Below the pieces are notes generated by a model. That model worked only from the letters and a program-made list of their open reading frames with translations, was not told the origin of the DNA and searched no databases. A program made the translations under genes and the position numbers. A stretch of DNA of 64,000 nt, from contig NZ_QLSV01000001.1 in assembly GCF_003268815.1 (NCBI RefSeq), positions 1 to 64,000 on the forward strand, written 5' to 3'. Below, one piece after another: positions 16,356-23,898 of this stretch; the first letter of the stretch is position 1, and each line of letters begins with the position of its first letter. Origin of the DNA: Flavobacterium lacus. Lineage in GTDB: Bacteria; Bacteroidota; Bacteroidia; Flavobacteriales; Flavobacteriaceae.

Positions 16356-17868
16356 ATTGAACCGCAGTCAACGCATTGATGATTCCATGACCAAATTGCG
16401 AATTTTTGGTTGGGTAAAATTGCGAAGATTGTTTCATTTTAGTTAGCACCTGACCTTTTGTCCACGACGGATTTTTTGCCCAAACCAAAGCGGCAATTCC
16501 AGCCGTAGTTGCAGTAGCCACCGATGAACCACCTACATAATCCGCTTGGTTGTTGTAGTAACTCAACACAGGCACTTTATTTCCCGTTCCGGCACGTTCC
16601 ATCATGATGGTGAAATCAATTTCGCTTCCGCTGTGGCAAACATCACATTTTTGGTAAGTGGACGCTTCTTTAATTCCGGTAACGGCAACTGTCTCAGGCA
16701 TCCACGCAGGAAAGATTACACCCACAAAATTGGTGAATGATGTTGACGTTCCGCCAGCACAAAAGATTAACTTTCCTCTGTTGTTGGCATAACGAACGCC
16801 GTCTTCAATTCTTCCAACTGAAAAAATATGACCCATTGACATAGAAATAATTTTAACATCTGAACGATTTCCTAATCCTGTAAATGCATTTTGAACCCCT
16901 CTTTGCTCGTGATAACCATTTAACACCACATCAGACGAAGCACGATACGACACTAAATTGGCATTGTATGCCACTCCAACCGGAAGTCCTGCATTATTTC
17001 GTGGAGCAGTTGCTACGGAAGCCATGCTAGTTCCGTGACTGCATAAATCGTTTACGCCATCTGTTGTGGTAGACCATGGCCAAATGGAATCAACATAGGT
17101 TCCATATTTTTGAACATATCGACCGGACGATAATCCTGTATTAAAACTTCCATTCATTAGAGATTGTTGAGGAGATAAACCGGTATCAACCACGCCGATA
17201 GTTACACCGCTTCCTGAGGTTAAACTCCAAGCCGCCGGAATATTATGTTTATAGAAAGCCCAAGGTACTCTTGCGTTTGGTGTAACGGTTGTAAAATCTG
17301 CTGTGCTAATTGTAGACGAGCTATAACCACAACCTGAACTTGATTGTATTTGATTGTCACCAGGATTTCCTAGGCTTTCATACGTAAAATAGCGATAATC
17401 TGCGGGTTCTACATAACGCACATTTCGGTTTTTGCGCAGAGCCTCCAATGTTTCCTGTTTGGTGATTCGTACATCGATTAAATTTAAAAACGGGTCTTCA
17501 TAAATTAGTAAATCTTCTGTCTGATCGGTTTCATACCGTTTGATCAGATTTAAAATTTCTGTTTGCATTTGGCTGGCCGAGTTGGATTGCGAACGATCAA
17601 AATCGTTTCCATTACTACCAAATCCAATCGTAACTAAATTGTTCCCTTTTAGTACCGCACTCCAAAGCATGTGAGAGCTCGCTTCTTTCCAATAAAACTT
17701 TTTACCGTTTTGATTAAATGAATTGATTTTGTCATTAATCTGGCGGGCTGTTAATGGTTCCTGTTGATTTTCGATGGTGATTAATTCCTCTTTAAAATCT
17801 TCTTCTTTTGAACAAGAAGCAAAAACCAATAACGCCAAAACTGAAATTTTGAATACTTTTTTTATCAT
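16354..17868 (-). CDS. S8 (subtilisin-like) protease lipoprotein
   Basis: 504 aa. Starts MIKKVFKISVLALLVFASC with lipobox FASC (Cys19), so anchored in a membrane. An inhibitor-like propeptide region (about 70-155) is followed by the catalytic domain: Asp228 in VTIGVVDTGLS, His278 in LCSHGTSMASVAT and Ser449 in VGGSSVATATTAGIAALVW. The block that normally carries the oxyanion-hole Asn (AAGN) reads FCAGGTSTS here, so the Asn seems replaced. A CDVC pair sits at about 408-411. The triad suggests an active exported protease; the oxyanion change leaves doubt. Confidence 0.88.
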   Translation of the reverse strand: MIKKVFKISVLALLVFASCSKEEDFKEELITIENQQEPLTARQINDKINSFNQNGKKFYWKEASSHMLWSAVLKGNNLVTIGFGSNGNDFDRSQSNSASQMQTEILNLIKRYETDQTEDLLIYEDPFLNLIDVRITKQETLEALRKNRNVRYVEPADYRYFTYESLGNPGDNQIQSSSGCGYSSSTISTADFTTVTPNARVPWAFYKHNIPAAWSLTSGSGVTIGVVDTGLSPQQSLMNGSFNTGLSSGRYVQKYGTYVDSIWPWSTTTDGVNDLCSHGTSMASVATAPRNNAGLPVGVAYNANLVSYRASSDVVLNGYHEQRGVQNAFTGLGNRSDVKIISMSMGHIFSVGRIEDGVRYANNRGKLIFCAGGTSTSFTNFVGVIFPAWMPETVAVTGIKEASTYQKCDVCHSGSEIDFTIMMERAGTGNKVPVLSYYNNQADYVGGSSVATATTAGIAALVWAKNPSWTKGQVLTKMKQSSQFYPTKNSQFGHGIINALTAVQ

Positions 17869-18014
17869 ACTGTTATTATTTTAGCTTGAGAATAACGAAT
17901 GTAATAAAAAAATGAATTAAAAAATAAAAAGTTAATAAAAAGTTAATAAAAATGGCTGGTGTTTGCACACCAACCATAAGCAGATTTATACTAGCAAATA
18001 AACCAACTATTCAA

Positions 18015-18701
18015 TTAAAATTTCATCCCAAACCCTAACCCAATAATCCAAGGATTGATTTCAACTTGTGCAGGAATAATTAATCCTTCTGCTAAATTAG
18101 TTGCATTTACTGATACATCTGTTTTTAAGAACAACCGTTTTACGTCAAAGTTTACAAAAAATGTATCGTCAAACATTACATCAAAACCAATTTGAGCTGC
18201 GAAACCAATCGCATTGTCATACTCTACATCTTTTACAACATCGCCTTCTTTTACATTATAGAACAAGGTGTAATTAATACCCGCTCCAACATACGGTTTA
18301 AATTTTTTCTCTTTTAACGGAAAAAAGTGGTATTGCGCCGTTAACGTCGGCGGTAAAAGCATTACACTTCCCAAGTCTACATCAAAACTTGTAGGCCCAC
18401 CAATAGCAGAAATATCAGAGCCAACCGTGTTTACATCATGTTTTGCCGTTCCTAAAATCAATTCAGCCGCAAAGTTTTTGGTAAAGAAATAAGTAAAATC
18501 CAGTTCCGGTACAAAGGCATTTGAAATAGCAACATCGCCACCAATAATTCCGATGTTAGCACTTTCATTTGGTACTACCGCGATTCCTCTTAACCGAACT
18601 TGCCATCTTTTAAAATCGTTGTTTTTTATTTCTTCTTGAGCCTGTGTAACAGTTGTCATTAATAATGACGTTGCTACTAATGCAAAAACTATTTTTTTCA
18701 T
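18015..18701 (-). CDS. OmpW-like outer membrane beta-barrel protein
   Basis: 228 aa from MKKIVFALVATSLLMTTVTQAQ (signal peptide); the longer frame upstream overlaps smpB and is rejected. The mature protein is built of alternating amphipathic strands: RWQVRLRGIAVVP, TYFFTKNFAAELILG, LPPTLTAQYHFFP, FKPYVGAGINYTLF and WIIGLGFGMKF with C-terminal Phe, as in OmpW. Small-molecule passage is the usual guess for this family. A -7 box TATTTTTG lies at 18726-18733 on the minus strand with TTG 16 nt upstream. Confidence 0.85.
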   Translation of the reverse strand: MKKIVFALVATSLLMTTVTQAQEEIKNNDFKRWQVRLRGIAVVPNESANIGIIGGDVAISNAFVPELDFTYFFTKNFAAELILGTAKHDVNTVGSDISAIGGPTSFDVDLGSVMLLPPTLTAQYHFFPLKEKKFKPYVGAGINYTLFYNVKEGDVVKDVEYDNAIGFAAQIGFDVMFDDTFFVNFDVKRLFLKTDVSVNATNLAEGLIIPAQVEINPWIIGLGFGMKF

Positions 18702-18806
18702 TTTTTTGTTTGTTAAAATTACGTCCAAAAATAATTTTAACTTAAAACACAACGACTGATAAAAATCATTTATCATAAAATATTTCTTAAGTATAAAATT
18801 ATCAAA

Positions 18807-18832
18807 TTTGAACAATTTTGTTCTTACCTTTG
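18807..18832 (+). promoter_or_regulatory. smpB promoter
   Basis: TTTG (18807-18810), 14 nt, TACCTTTG (18825-18832). The -7 box ends only 7 nt before the first ATG (18840), so the mRNA would have almost no leader unless the second ATG at 18849 is used. The spacing is shorter than usual. Confidence 0.45.
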
Positions 18833-18839
18833 CATTCCT

Positions 18840-19292
18840 ATGCAGAAAATGATTAACATACAAAATAAAAGAGCCAAATTTGACTACGAAATTTTGGAGC
18901 GATACGATTCCGGAATTGTCTTGACAGGAACGGAAATCAAATCGATTCGATTGGGAAAAGCATCGATTACTGAAAGTTTTTGTGAATTTCATAACGGCGA
19001 ATTATTTGTGATCAACTCTCAAGTGGAAGAATATTTGTATGGCACACACTACAACCACAAAGCCAAAAGCGAACGCAAACTTCTATTAAATAAAAAAGAA
19101 TTGAAAAGCTTAGAAAAAAGTATGCAAAACAAAGGATTAACCATTGTACCGTTGCGACTTTATGTAAACGAAAAAGGCTATGCTAAGATGGAAATTGCCT
19201 TGTGTCGCGGAAAGAAAAACTACGATAAACGCGAAACTATAAAAGACCGAGATACCAAACGCGATATTGATCGGGTGAAGAAAAGCTTTTAA
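18840..19292 (+). CDS. smpB: SsrA-binding protein SmpB
   Basis: 150 aa. Binds tmRNA and delivers it to stalled ribosomes (trans-translation). Family blocks: INIQNKRAKFDYEILERY, GIVLTGTEIKSIRLGKASI, SFCEFHNGELFVINS, the H-Y-N-H-x-x-x-S-E-R-K-L-L motif (THYNHKAKSERKLLLNKKE) and the basic tail YDKRETIKDRDTKRDIDRVKKSF. Start may be 18840 or 18849 (MINIQNK). Divergent from the OmpW-like gene. Confidence 0.97.
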   Translation: MQKMINIQNKRAKFDYEILERYDSGIVLTGTEIKSIRLGKASITESFCEFHNGELFVINSQVEEYLYGTHYNHKAKSERKLLLNKKELKSLEKSMQNKGLTIVPLRLYVNEKGYAKMEIALCRGKKNYDKRETIKDRDTKRDIDRVKKSF

Positions 19293-19329
19293 ATTTCGGG
19301 AATAAATTTCAATTGAATTACATAATTGC

Positions 19330-19500
19330 ACTGCATTGCGTTAGGGATTGAAGCGAAAAGCCCGGAGCAAAAAAACACTAATTTACTTGAACCAAAAAAG
19401 CGACCAACGGCAGCTCTTTTTGGTTTATAGAAAATTGTGTTTTTTGTGAGGACTTGCAGTGAAAAGCCCGACCGGAGCTTGCGGAGGAACGCTAAAAAAG
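19330..19500 (+). repeat. Interspersed intergenic repeat, copy B
   Basis: Contains GATTGAAGCGAAAAGC, GCGACCAACGGCAGCTC, and GAGGACTTGCAGTGAAAAGCCCGACC, matching copy A at 6361-6505 and, inverted, copies at 21380-21560 and 14600-14715. No gene. Confidence 0.6.
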
Positions 19501-19512
19501 TTGAAAAAAGTT

Positions 19513-19555
19513 TTGTGCCTCGAAAGAAAATGACTAAATTTGTCATGACAATTTT
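19513..19555 (+). promoter_or_regulatory. Promoter with overlapping palindromic operator of XRE-Fic gene
   Basis: TTG (19513-19515), 19 nt, TAAATTTG (19535-19542): a full consensus promoter. A 20-bp near-perfect palindrome, AAATTTGTCATGACAATTTT (19536-19555, one mismatched pair; inner 12 bp TTGTCATGACAA perfect), overlaps the -7 box and the likely transcription start, 6 nt before the ATG. It is a good candidate site for the HTH domain of the protein encoded next. Confidence 0.65.
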
Positions 19556-19561
19556 TGGAAA

Positions 19562-20614
19562 ATGAAAGATTTACTACGAACAGCTCGTGAAAAAAAGAAC
19601 TTAAAAACCCGTGAAGTAGCACAGCTTCTAGGGATAGATCAGGCATTGGTGAGTAAATTTGAAAGTGGAAACCGAAAACCCACCCGCGAGCAAGTAGCAA
19701 AATTGGCTTCGGTGTTGGAGATTGATTTTGAAACGTTGATGGTGGCCTGGTTGAAGGAAAAAATTCTTTATGAAATTGGTGAGGACACTCATTTTGGCAT
19801 CAAAGCGATGACACTTGCCGAAGGTGAAATGAAGTATGAACTCACTCCACAAAAGAGAGAATTATCATCTTCGTTAATGGATATCTTAAATGAGATTGAT
19901 TCACTCAAAAAAATTCTAGACCAAAAAAGAGCGTTTGATAGTTTTAGAATTGCTCAAGCTTTAGAGCTAGAATATACGTTTGAAAGTAACCGCATTGAGG
20001 GAAACACGCTCACTTTGCGTGAAACCGATTTGGTTATTAACGAAGGGTTAACCGTTTCAGGAAAAAGTATGCGAGAGCATCTGGAAGCCATTAATCATCA
20101 AGAAGCGATTGGTTATGTCAAAAAATTGATGGAAAGAGGTTTTGGTTTTAATGAACGAGAATTATTGTCGATTCACAATTTGATTCTGCGAGGTATACTT
20201 CCCGAAGATGCAGGAAGATACCGCAGAGTGCAAGTCATGATTAAAGGAAGTACTCACATGCCACCTCAACCCTATTTGGTTGCCAAAGAAATGGAAGACT
20301 ATTTTTTGTGGTATGAAAGTCAGAAAACCAAATTGCATCCGGTGATTTTAGCCGCAGAAATGCACGAAAGATTGGTCACTATCCATCCTTTTATTGATGG
20401 CAATGGTAGAACTTCTCGCTTAGTAATGAATTTAATTTTACTACAACACGGTTATGTAATTGCCAATATTAAAGGTGATTATGACAATAGAATGAGCTAC
20501 TACAACGCGTTGGAAACTGCTCAAACCAAAAACAATAAAGAAGATTTTTTGCTCTTTATTGCTCAAATTGAAAAGGAAAGCATAGAACGTTATTTAAGTA
20601 TTATTGGTCATTAA
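19562..20614 (+). CDS. XRE-type HTH fused to Fic domain
   Basis: 350 aa. Residues 1-62 are a helix-turn-helix of XRE type (LKTREVAQLLGIDQALVSKFESGNRKPTREQ). Residues about 125-330 are a Fic domain: an inhibitory motif S-N-R-I-E-G (Ser142-Gly147), and the catalytic HPFIDGNGRTSR with His275. Fic enzymes normally move AMP from ATP to a hydroxyl of a target protein; the N-terminal S-x-x-x-E-G helix holds the enzyme off (class II). The HTH suggests that it represses its own promoter through the palindrome at 19536-19555. Host core, not in the mobile element. The target protein cannot be seen from sequence. Confidence 0.9.
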   Translation: MKDLLRTAREKKNLKTREVAQLLGIDQALVSKFESGNRKPTREQVAKLASVLEIDFETLMVAWLKEKILYEIGEDTHFGIKAMTLAEGEMKYELTPQKRELSSSLMDILNEIDSLKKILDQKRAFDSFRIAQALELEYTFESNRIEGNTLTLRETDLVINEGLTVSGKSMREHLEAINHQEAIGYVKKLMERGFGFNERELLSIHNLILRGILPEDAGRYRRVQVMIKGSTHMPPQPYLVAKEMEDYFLWYESQKTKLHPVILAAEMHERLVTIHPFIDGNGRTSRLVMNLILLQHGYVIANIKGDYDNRMSYYNALETAQTKNNKEDFLLFIAQIEKESIERYLSIIGH

Positions 20615-20636
20615 AAAACCCGCTTCGTCGGGTTTT
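20615..20636. terminator. Bidirectional terminator
   Basis: AAAACCCG / CGGGTTTT stem with a 6-nt loop CTTCGT between the convergent XRE-Fic and pcm genes. Confidence 0.8.
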
Positions 20637-20642
20637 GTGTTT

Positions 20643-21284
20643 TTAATTCTTATCCTCCAACAACGGCACAAATCGAAATTCACCAAACTCATGTTTTTCA
20701 AATTGCGTTTCATTTTTTCGAATTAACAACGTCATAATTTGTTCTTTCTCACCTACTGGAATAACTAACCTACCTCCTATTTTGAGCTGAGCCATTAATG
20801 GTTTTGGAATTGTAGGAGCACCGGCCGTCACAATAATACTATCAAAAGGTGCATCATTGGGTAAACCTTTGTAACCGTCACCAAATGTTAACACTTTTGG
20901 ACGGATATTTAGTTTTGGCAATAATAAAGAGGTGGTTTTAAATAATTCTTTTTGTCGTTCCACCGAAAAAACTTTGGCACCCATCGTGCACAAAACGGCG
21001 GTTTGATAGCCAGAGCCCGTGCCAATTTCAAGTACTTTATCATCTTTTTTTACTTCCAATAATTGCGATTGAAAAGCAACGGTATAGGGCTGCGAAATCG
21101 TTTGTCCGGCTCCAATGGGAAACGCCTTATCTTGATACGCGTACTGCTCAAAACCGGAATCCAAAAACAAATGCCTTGGGATTTTTCGAATGGCTTCCAA
21201 CACATTATTGTCGGTAATTCCTTTTCCTTGCAAAAGCTTTACTAATTGATTGCGAAGTCCTTGATGTTTTTCTGTATCTCTCAC
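20643..21284 (-). CDS. pcm: Protein-L-isoaspartate O-methyltransferase
   Basis: 213 aa. Uses S-adenosylmethionine to methylate isoaspartyl residues and start their repair. Family motifs: IPRHLFLDSGFEQYAYQDKA, FPIGAGQTISQPYTVAFQ, the SAM-binding VLEIGTGSGYQTAVL, and FDSIIVTAGAPTIPKPLMAQLK followed by GGRLVIPVG. Complete, cytoplasmic, at the usual length. Confidence 0.96.
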   Translation of the reverse strand: MRDTEKHQGLRNQLVKLLQGKGITDNNVLEAIRKIPRHLFLDSGFEQYAYQDKAFPIGAGQTISQPYTVAFQSQLLEVKKDDKVLEIGTGSGYQTAVLCTMGAKVFSVERQKELFKTTSLLLPKLNIRPKVLTFGDGYKGLPNDAPFDSIIVTAGAPTIPKPLMAQLKIGGRLVIPVGEKEQIMTLLIRKNETQFEKHEFGEFRFVPLLEDKN

Positions 21285-21379
21285 GTGAGGTTCGGGTTTG
21301 TTTGGGTAAAATTAAACTTTAAAAAACGAACTTGCAAATAATGTTGGAAGACCGATGTTGGATGTTTGCAAAGGCAAAA

Positions 21380-21560
21380 ATTTTAATTATTCGAGCCTTT
21401 ATCCCGCTTTCCACTCCAAGATTTTTTGTCTGCTTGGCATTTTATAAGCCAAAACATGAGCTCCCAAGGTCGCTATTTTTTGGCAAAAAAAATGTCCAAC
21501 CAGCCTGCAAAATGCTTTTCGTTTCGATCGGGGGCAGTGGCTGTGCAAACAACGTTTTCA
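21380..21560 (-). repeat. Interspersed intergenic repeat, copy C (inverted)
   Basis: The 357-nt spacer between pcm and mnmE holds no gene. Read on the minus strand it contains GAAACGAAAAGC, TTTTGCAGG, GCGACC(T)TGGGAGCTC and GTGGAAAGCGGGAT in the same order as copies A and B. A -7 box TAATTTTG for mnmE follows at 21619-21626. Confidence 0.55.
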
Positions 21561-21618
21561 AAATAAAATTAGCAAACAGAGAATACACGCCTAATAACCG
21601 TCAACCAAAAAAAATCCC

Positions 21619-21626
21619 TAATTTTG
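21619..21626 (+). promoter_or_regulatory. mnmE -7 box
   Basis: TAATTTTG, 15 nt upstream of the mnmE ATG; no clear -33 TTG. Confidence 0.4.
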
Positions 21627-21641
21627 CAGAAATAAAAAACT

Positions 21642-23063
21642 ATGATTCCAACTGAAACAATTGTTGCTCTCGCTACACCTTCGGGTGCCGGAGCCATTGC
21701 AATTATTCGTTTATCCGGTAAAGATGCAATTGCTTTAACAGCAAAGGTTTTTGTTTCAGTTTCAGGCAAAGACTTAACGAAACAAAAAACACATTCCATC
21801 CATCTCGGTCATATTGTGGATAATGGAAAAACGTATGACCAGGTATTGGTTTCGGTGTTCAAAAATCCACATTCGTATACCGGTGAAGATGTGATTGAAA
21901 TTTCTTGTCACGGATCTACTTTTATTCAACAGCAAATTATTCAGCTTCTGTTGCGAAGGGGAGCAAAAATGGCTCAACCCGGCGAATTTACACTTCGTGC
22001 ATTTTTGAATGGAAAATTAGATTTGTCGCAAGCAGAAGCGGTGGCCGATTTAATTGCTTCAGACAACGAAGCTTCGCACCAAATTGCCATGCAACAAATG
22101 CGTGGTGGCTTTAGCAACGAGATTGCTAACTTACGTCAGGAACTCTTAAATTTTGCCTCGTTAATTGAATTAGAATTAGACTTTGCGGAAGAAGATGTAG
22201 AATTTGCCGATCGAACACAATTTAACGAACTTTTAATCCGAATTGAATTTGTGTTGAAACGATTAATCGATTCATTTGCCGTAGGTAATGTCATCAAAAA
22301 CGGGATTCCGATTGCGATTGTAGGCGAACCGAATGTGGGTAAGTCCACCCTGCTCAACGCATTGCTCAACGAAGAACGAGCCATTGTTTCCGACATTGCC
22401 GGAACCACTCGCGACACGATTGAGGATGAATTAGTGATTGAAGGCATGAGTTTCCGATTCATTGATACAGCGGGAATTCGTGAGACGACAGATCATGTGG
22501 AAAGCATTGGTATTAAAAAGACGTTTGAGAAGATTGAGCAGGCACAGGTGGTGTTGTATTTGGTTGACAGTTCTCAGTTGTCAGTTGTCGGTTCTCAGTT
22601 ATCGGTTGAAAAGTTGAAAAGTGATATTGAACAGATTAAAAACAAATATCCTCATAAATCGTTGCTCACCATTATAAATAAAAAAGACCTCCTTTCAGCT
22701 GAAATGATAACTAAGCTAGAAAAGGAACTGACAACAGACAACGGACAACAGCAAACACTTTTCATCTCTGCTAAAAACAAAATCGGTATTGATGAACTCA
22801 AGCAAACGCTTTTATCATTTGTAAACACCGGAGCTTTACGAAACAATGAAACGATTGTCACCAATTCAAGACATTATGACTCGCTCTTAAAAGCGTTGGA
22901 AGAAATTCAAAAAGTGAAATGGGGATTGGAATCGGGACTTTCTTCTGACCTCATGGCAATTGACATTCGGGAGGCATTGTTTCACTTTGGTGAGATTACG
23001 GGTGAAGTAACAAATGATGAATTGTTGGGGAATATTTTTGCTAATTTCTGTATTGGGAAATAA
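21642..23063 (+). CDS. mnmE: tRNA modification GTPase MnmE
   Basis: 473 aa. With MnmG it makes the xmnm5 group on wobble uridine of tRNAs. N-terminal folate-binding domain (TIVALATPSGAGAIAIIRLSG, YTGEDVIEISCHGS, AQPGEFTLRAFLNGKLDLSQAEAV), GTPase domain with G1 GEPNVGKSTLLNALL, G2 region IAGTTRDTIEDE, G3 DTAGIR and G4 NKKD, then a C-terminal helical domain ending FCIGK with the modification Cys. Between G3 and G4 an extra stretch, SSQLSVVGSQLSVEKL, is encoded by a low-complexity DNA repeat (22564-22608). The last codons lie inside the 37-bp attachment repeat, so integration keeps the gene intact. Confidence 0.97.
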   Translation: MIPTETIVALATPSGAGAIAIIRLSGKDAIALTAKVFVSVSGKDLTKQKTHSIHLGHIVDNGKTYDQVLVSVFKNPHSYTGEDVIEISCHGSTFIQQQIIQLLLRRGAKMAQPGEFTLRAFLNGKLDLSQAEAVADLIASDNEASHQIAMQQMRGGFSNEIANLRQELLNFASLIELELDFAEEDVEFADRTQFNELLIRIEFVLKRLIDSFAVGNVIKNGIPIAIVGEPNVGKSTLLNALLNEERAIVSDIAGTTRDTIEDELVIEGMSFRFIDTAGIRETTDHVESIGIKKTFEKIEQAQVVLYLVDSSQLSVVGSQLSVEKLKSDIEQIKNKYPHKSLLTIINKKDLLSAEMITKLEKELTTDNGQQQTLFISAKNKIGIDELKQTLLSFVNTGALRNNETIVTNSRHYDSLLKALEEIQKVKWGLESGLSSDLMAIDIREALFHFGEITGEVTNDELLGNIFANFCIGK

Positions 23064-23081
23064 ATGACCAAAATCACCGCT
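23045..23081 (+). repeat. attL, 37-bp core repeat
   Basis: Identical to 52043-52079. Begins TTTCTGTATTGGGAAATAA (the mnmE end, Phe-Cys-Ile-Gly-Lys-stop) and continues 18 nt beyond it, ending ATCACCGCT. Confidence 0.95.
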
Positions 23082-23104
23082 TAAAATTCATTAAAAATAC
23101 AAAC

Positions 23105-23130
23105 AAAACCCACGAAAAACGTGGGTTTTT
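23105..23130 (+). terminator. Terminator just inside attL
   Basis: AAAACCCACG / CGTGGGTTTT with 5-nt A loop and T run, 42 nt after the mnmE stop. It lies on the element side, so the element supplies mnmE with a terminator and insulates itself from mnmE transcription. Confidence 0.85.
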
Positions 23131-23184
23131 ACATGTTTATTAGTTTTGTCATTTTTTAAATATTATTCGCTGTTTTGGAATTAT

Positions 23185-23204
23185 TTGTACCTCCCTTGTA
23201 CCTC
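23185..23204 (+). repeat. Left arm-type sites (two TTGTACCTC)
   Basis: TTGTACCTC at 23185-23193 and 23196-23204, an 11-bp period. The same doubled motif with the same period occurs inside the right end (51988-52007). They look like integrase arm-type or excisionase sites. The rest of the 268-nt left-end spacer shows nothing else. Confidence 0.65.
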
Positions 23205-23331
23205 GAAAAATTTTTTTTGATTACATTTGAAAAGTCAATGAAATTTTGGCACTTATTTCTACTTAAATAATACAATCCATTTTAGCCCATTTTAAGGTAG
23301 TGGAGAAAACATACCTCAAAAACACAAAATT

Positions 23332-23898
23332 ATGAGTTCAAATCTGAGTATAAAAAAACGGTGCGAACACTGCAAAAATGAATTTTTTGCAAAAACCACA
23401 AAAACTCGTTATTGTTCCTTAGATTGCAATCGAAAGCATTATAAAATTTTAGCAAAGCAAAAGAAGGTCTCCGTTGTTGAAACAGCAATTAAGTTCAAAA
23501 TCAATGATATTACGGAAATAAATAAAAAGGATTTTTTAACAGTCAAAGAAGCTGCCTTTATTTTAAGCATGTCATTGAGAACAATTTATAGATTAGTTGA
23601 GAACAAAGAAATCAATGCCTACAATTTCGGTGTTCGAAAAACACTAATACGTAGAAAGGATATTGATTTTTATTTCGATTTAAGTATGAATAATATTGAT
23701 ATTAATAAAGATCATTTAAAAAACATGATCACAACGGAAAACTCCTATTCTATTAATGAGGCCTCCGAGAAATATAATATTTCAACCTCCGCTCTTTACA
23801 ATCTAATAAATAGACTTGAAATTCCAAAAAAGCAGTACGGAAAATTTGTACTAGTAAAAAAAGCCGATATTGATTCAATTTTTGTAAAACATGACTAA
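23332..23898 (+). CDS. Zinc-ribbon protein with two HTH domains
   Basis: 188 aa. N-terminal zinc ribbon (CEHCKNEFFAKTTKTRYCSLDC, Cys at about 11, 14, 28, 32), then two HTH_17/MerR-like DNA-binding modules: FLTVKEAAFILSMSLRTIYRLVENKEI (about 63-90) and YSINEASEKYNISTSALYNLINRLEIP (about 137-163). This layout fits an excisionase or a recombination-directionality factor. It overlaps the integrase start by 8 bp, so the two are translated together. Role as excisionase is inferred. Confidence 0.75.
   Translation: MSSNLSIKKRCEHCKNEFFAKTTKTRYCSLDCNRKHYKILAKQKKVSVVETAIKFKINDITEINKKDFLTVKEAAFILSMSLRTIYRLVENKEINAYNFGVRKTLIRRKDIDFYFDLSMNNIDINKDHLKNMITTENSYSINEASEKYNISTSALYNLINRLEIPKKQYGKFVLVKKADIDSIFVKHD

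Noticed and set aside
18702-18992. N-terminal extension of the OmpW-like protein
   Set aside because: It overlaps smpB on the other strand; the signal peptide begins at 18701.
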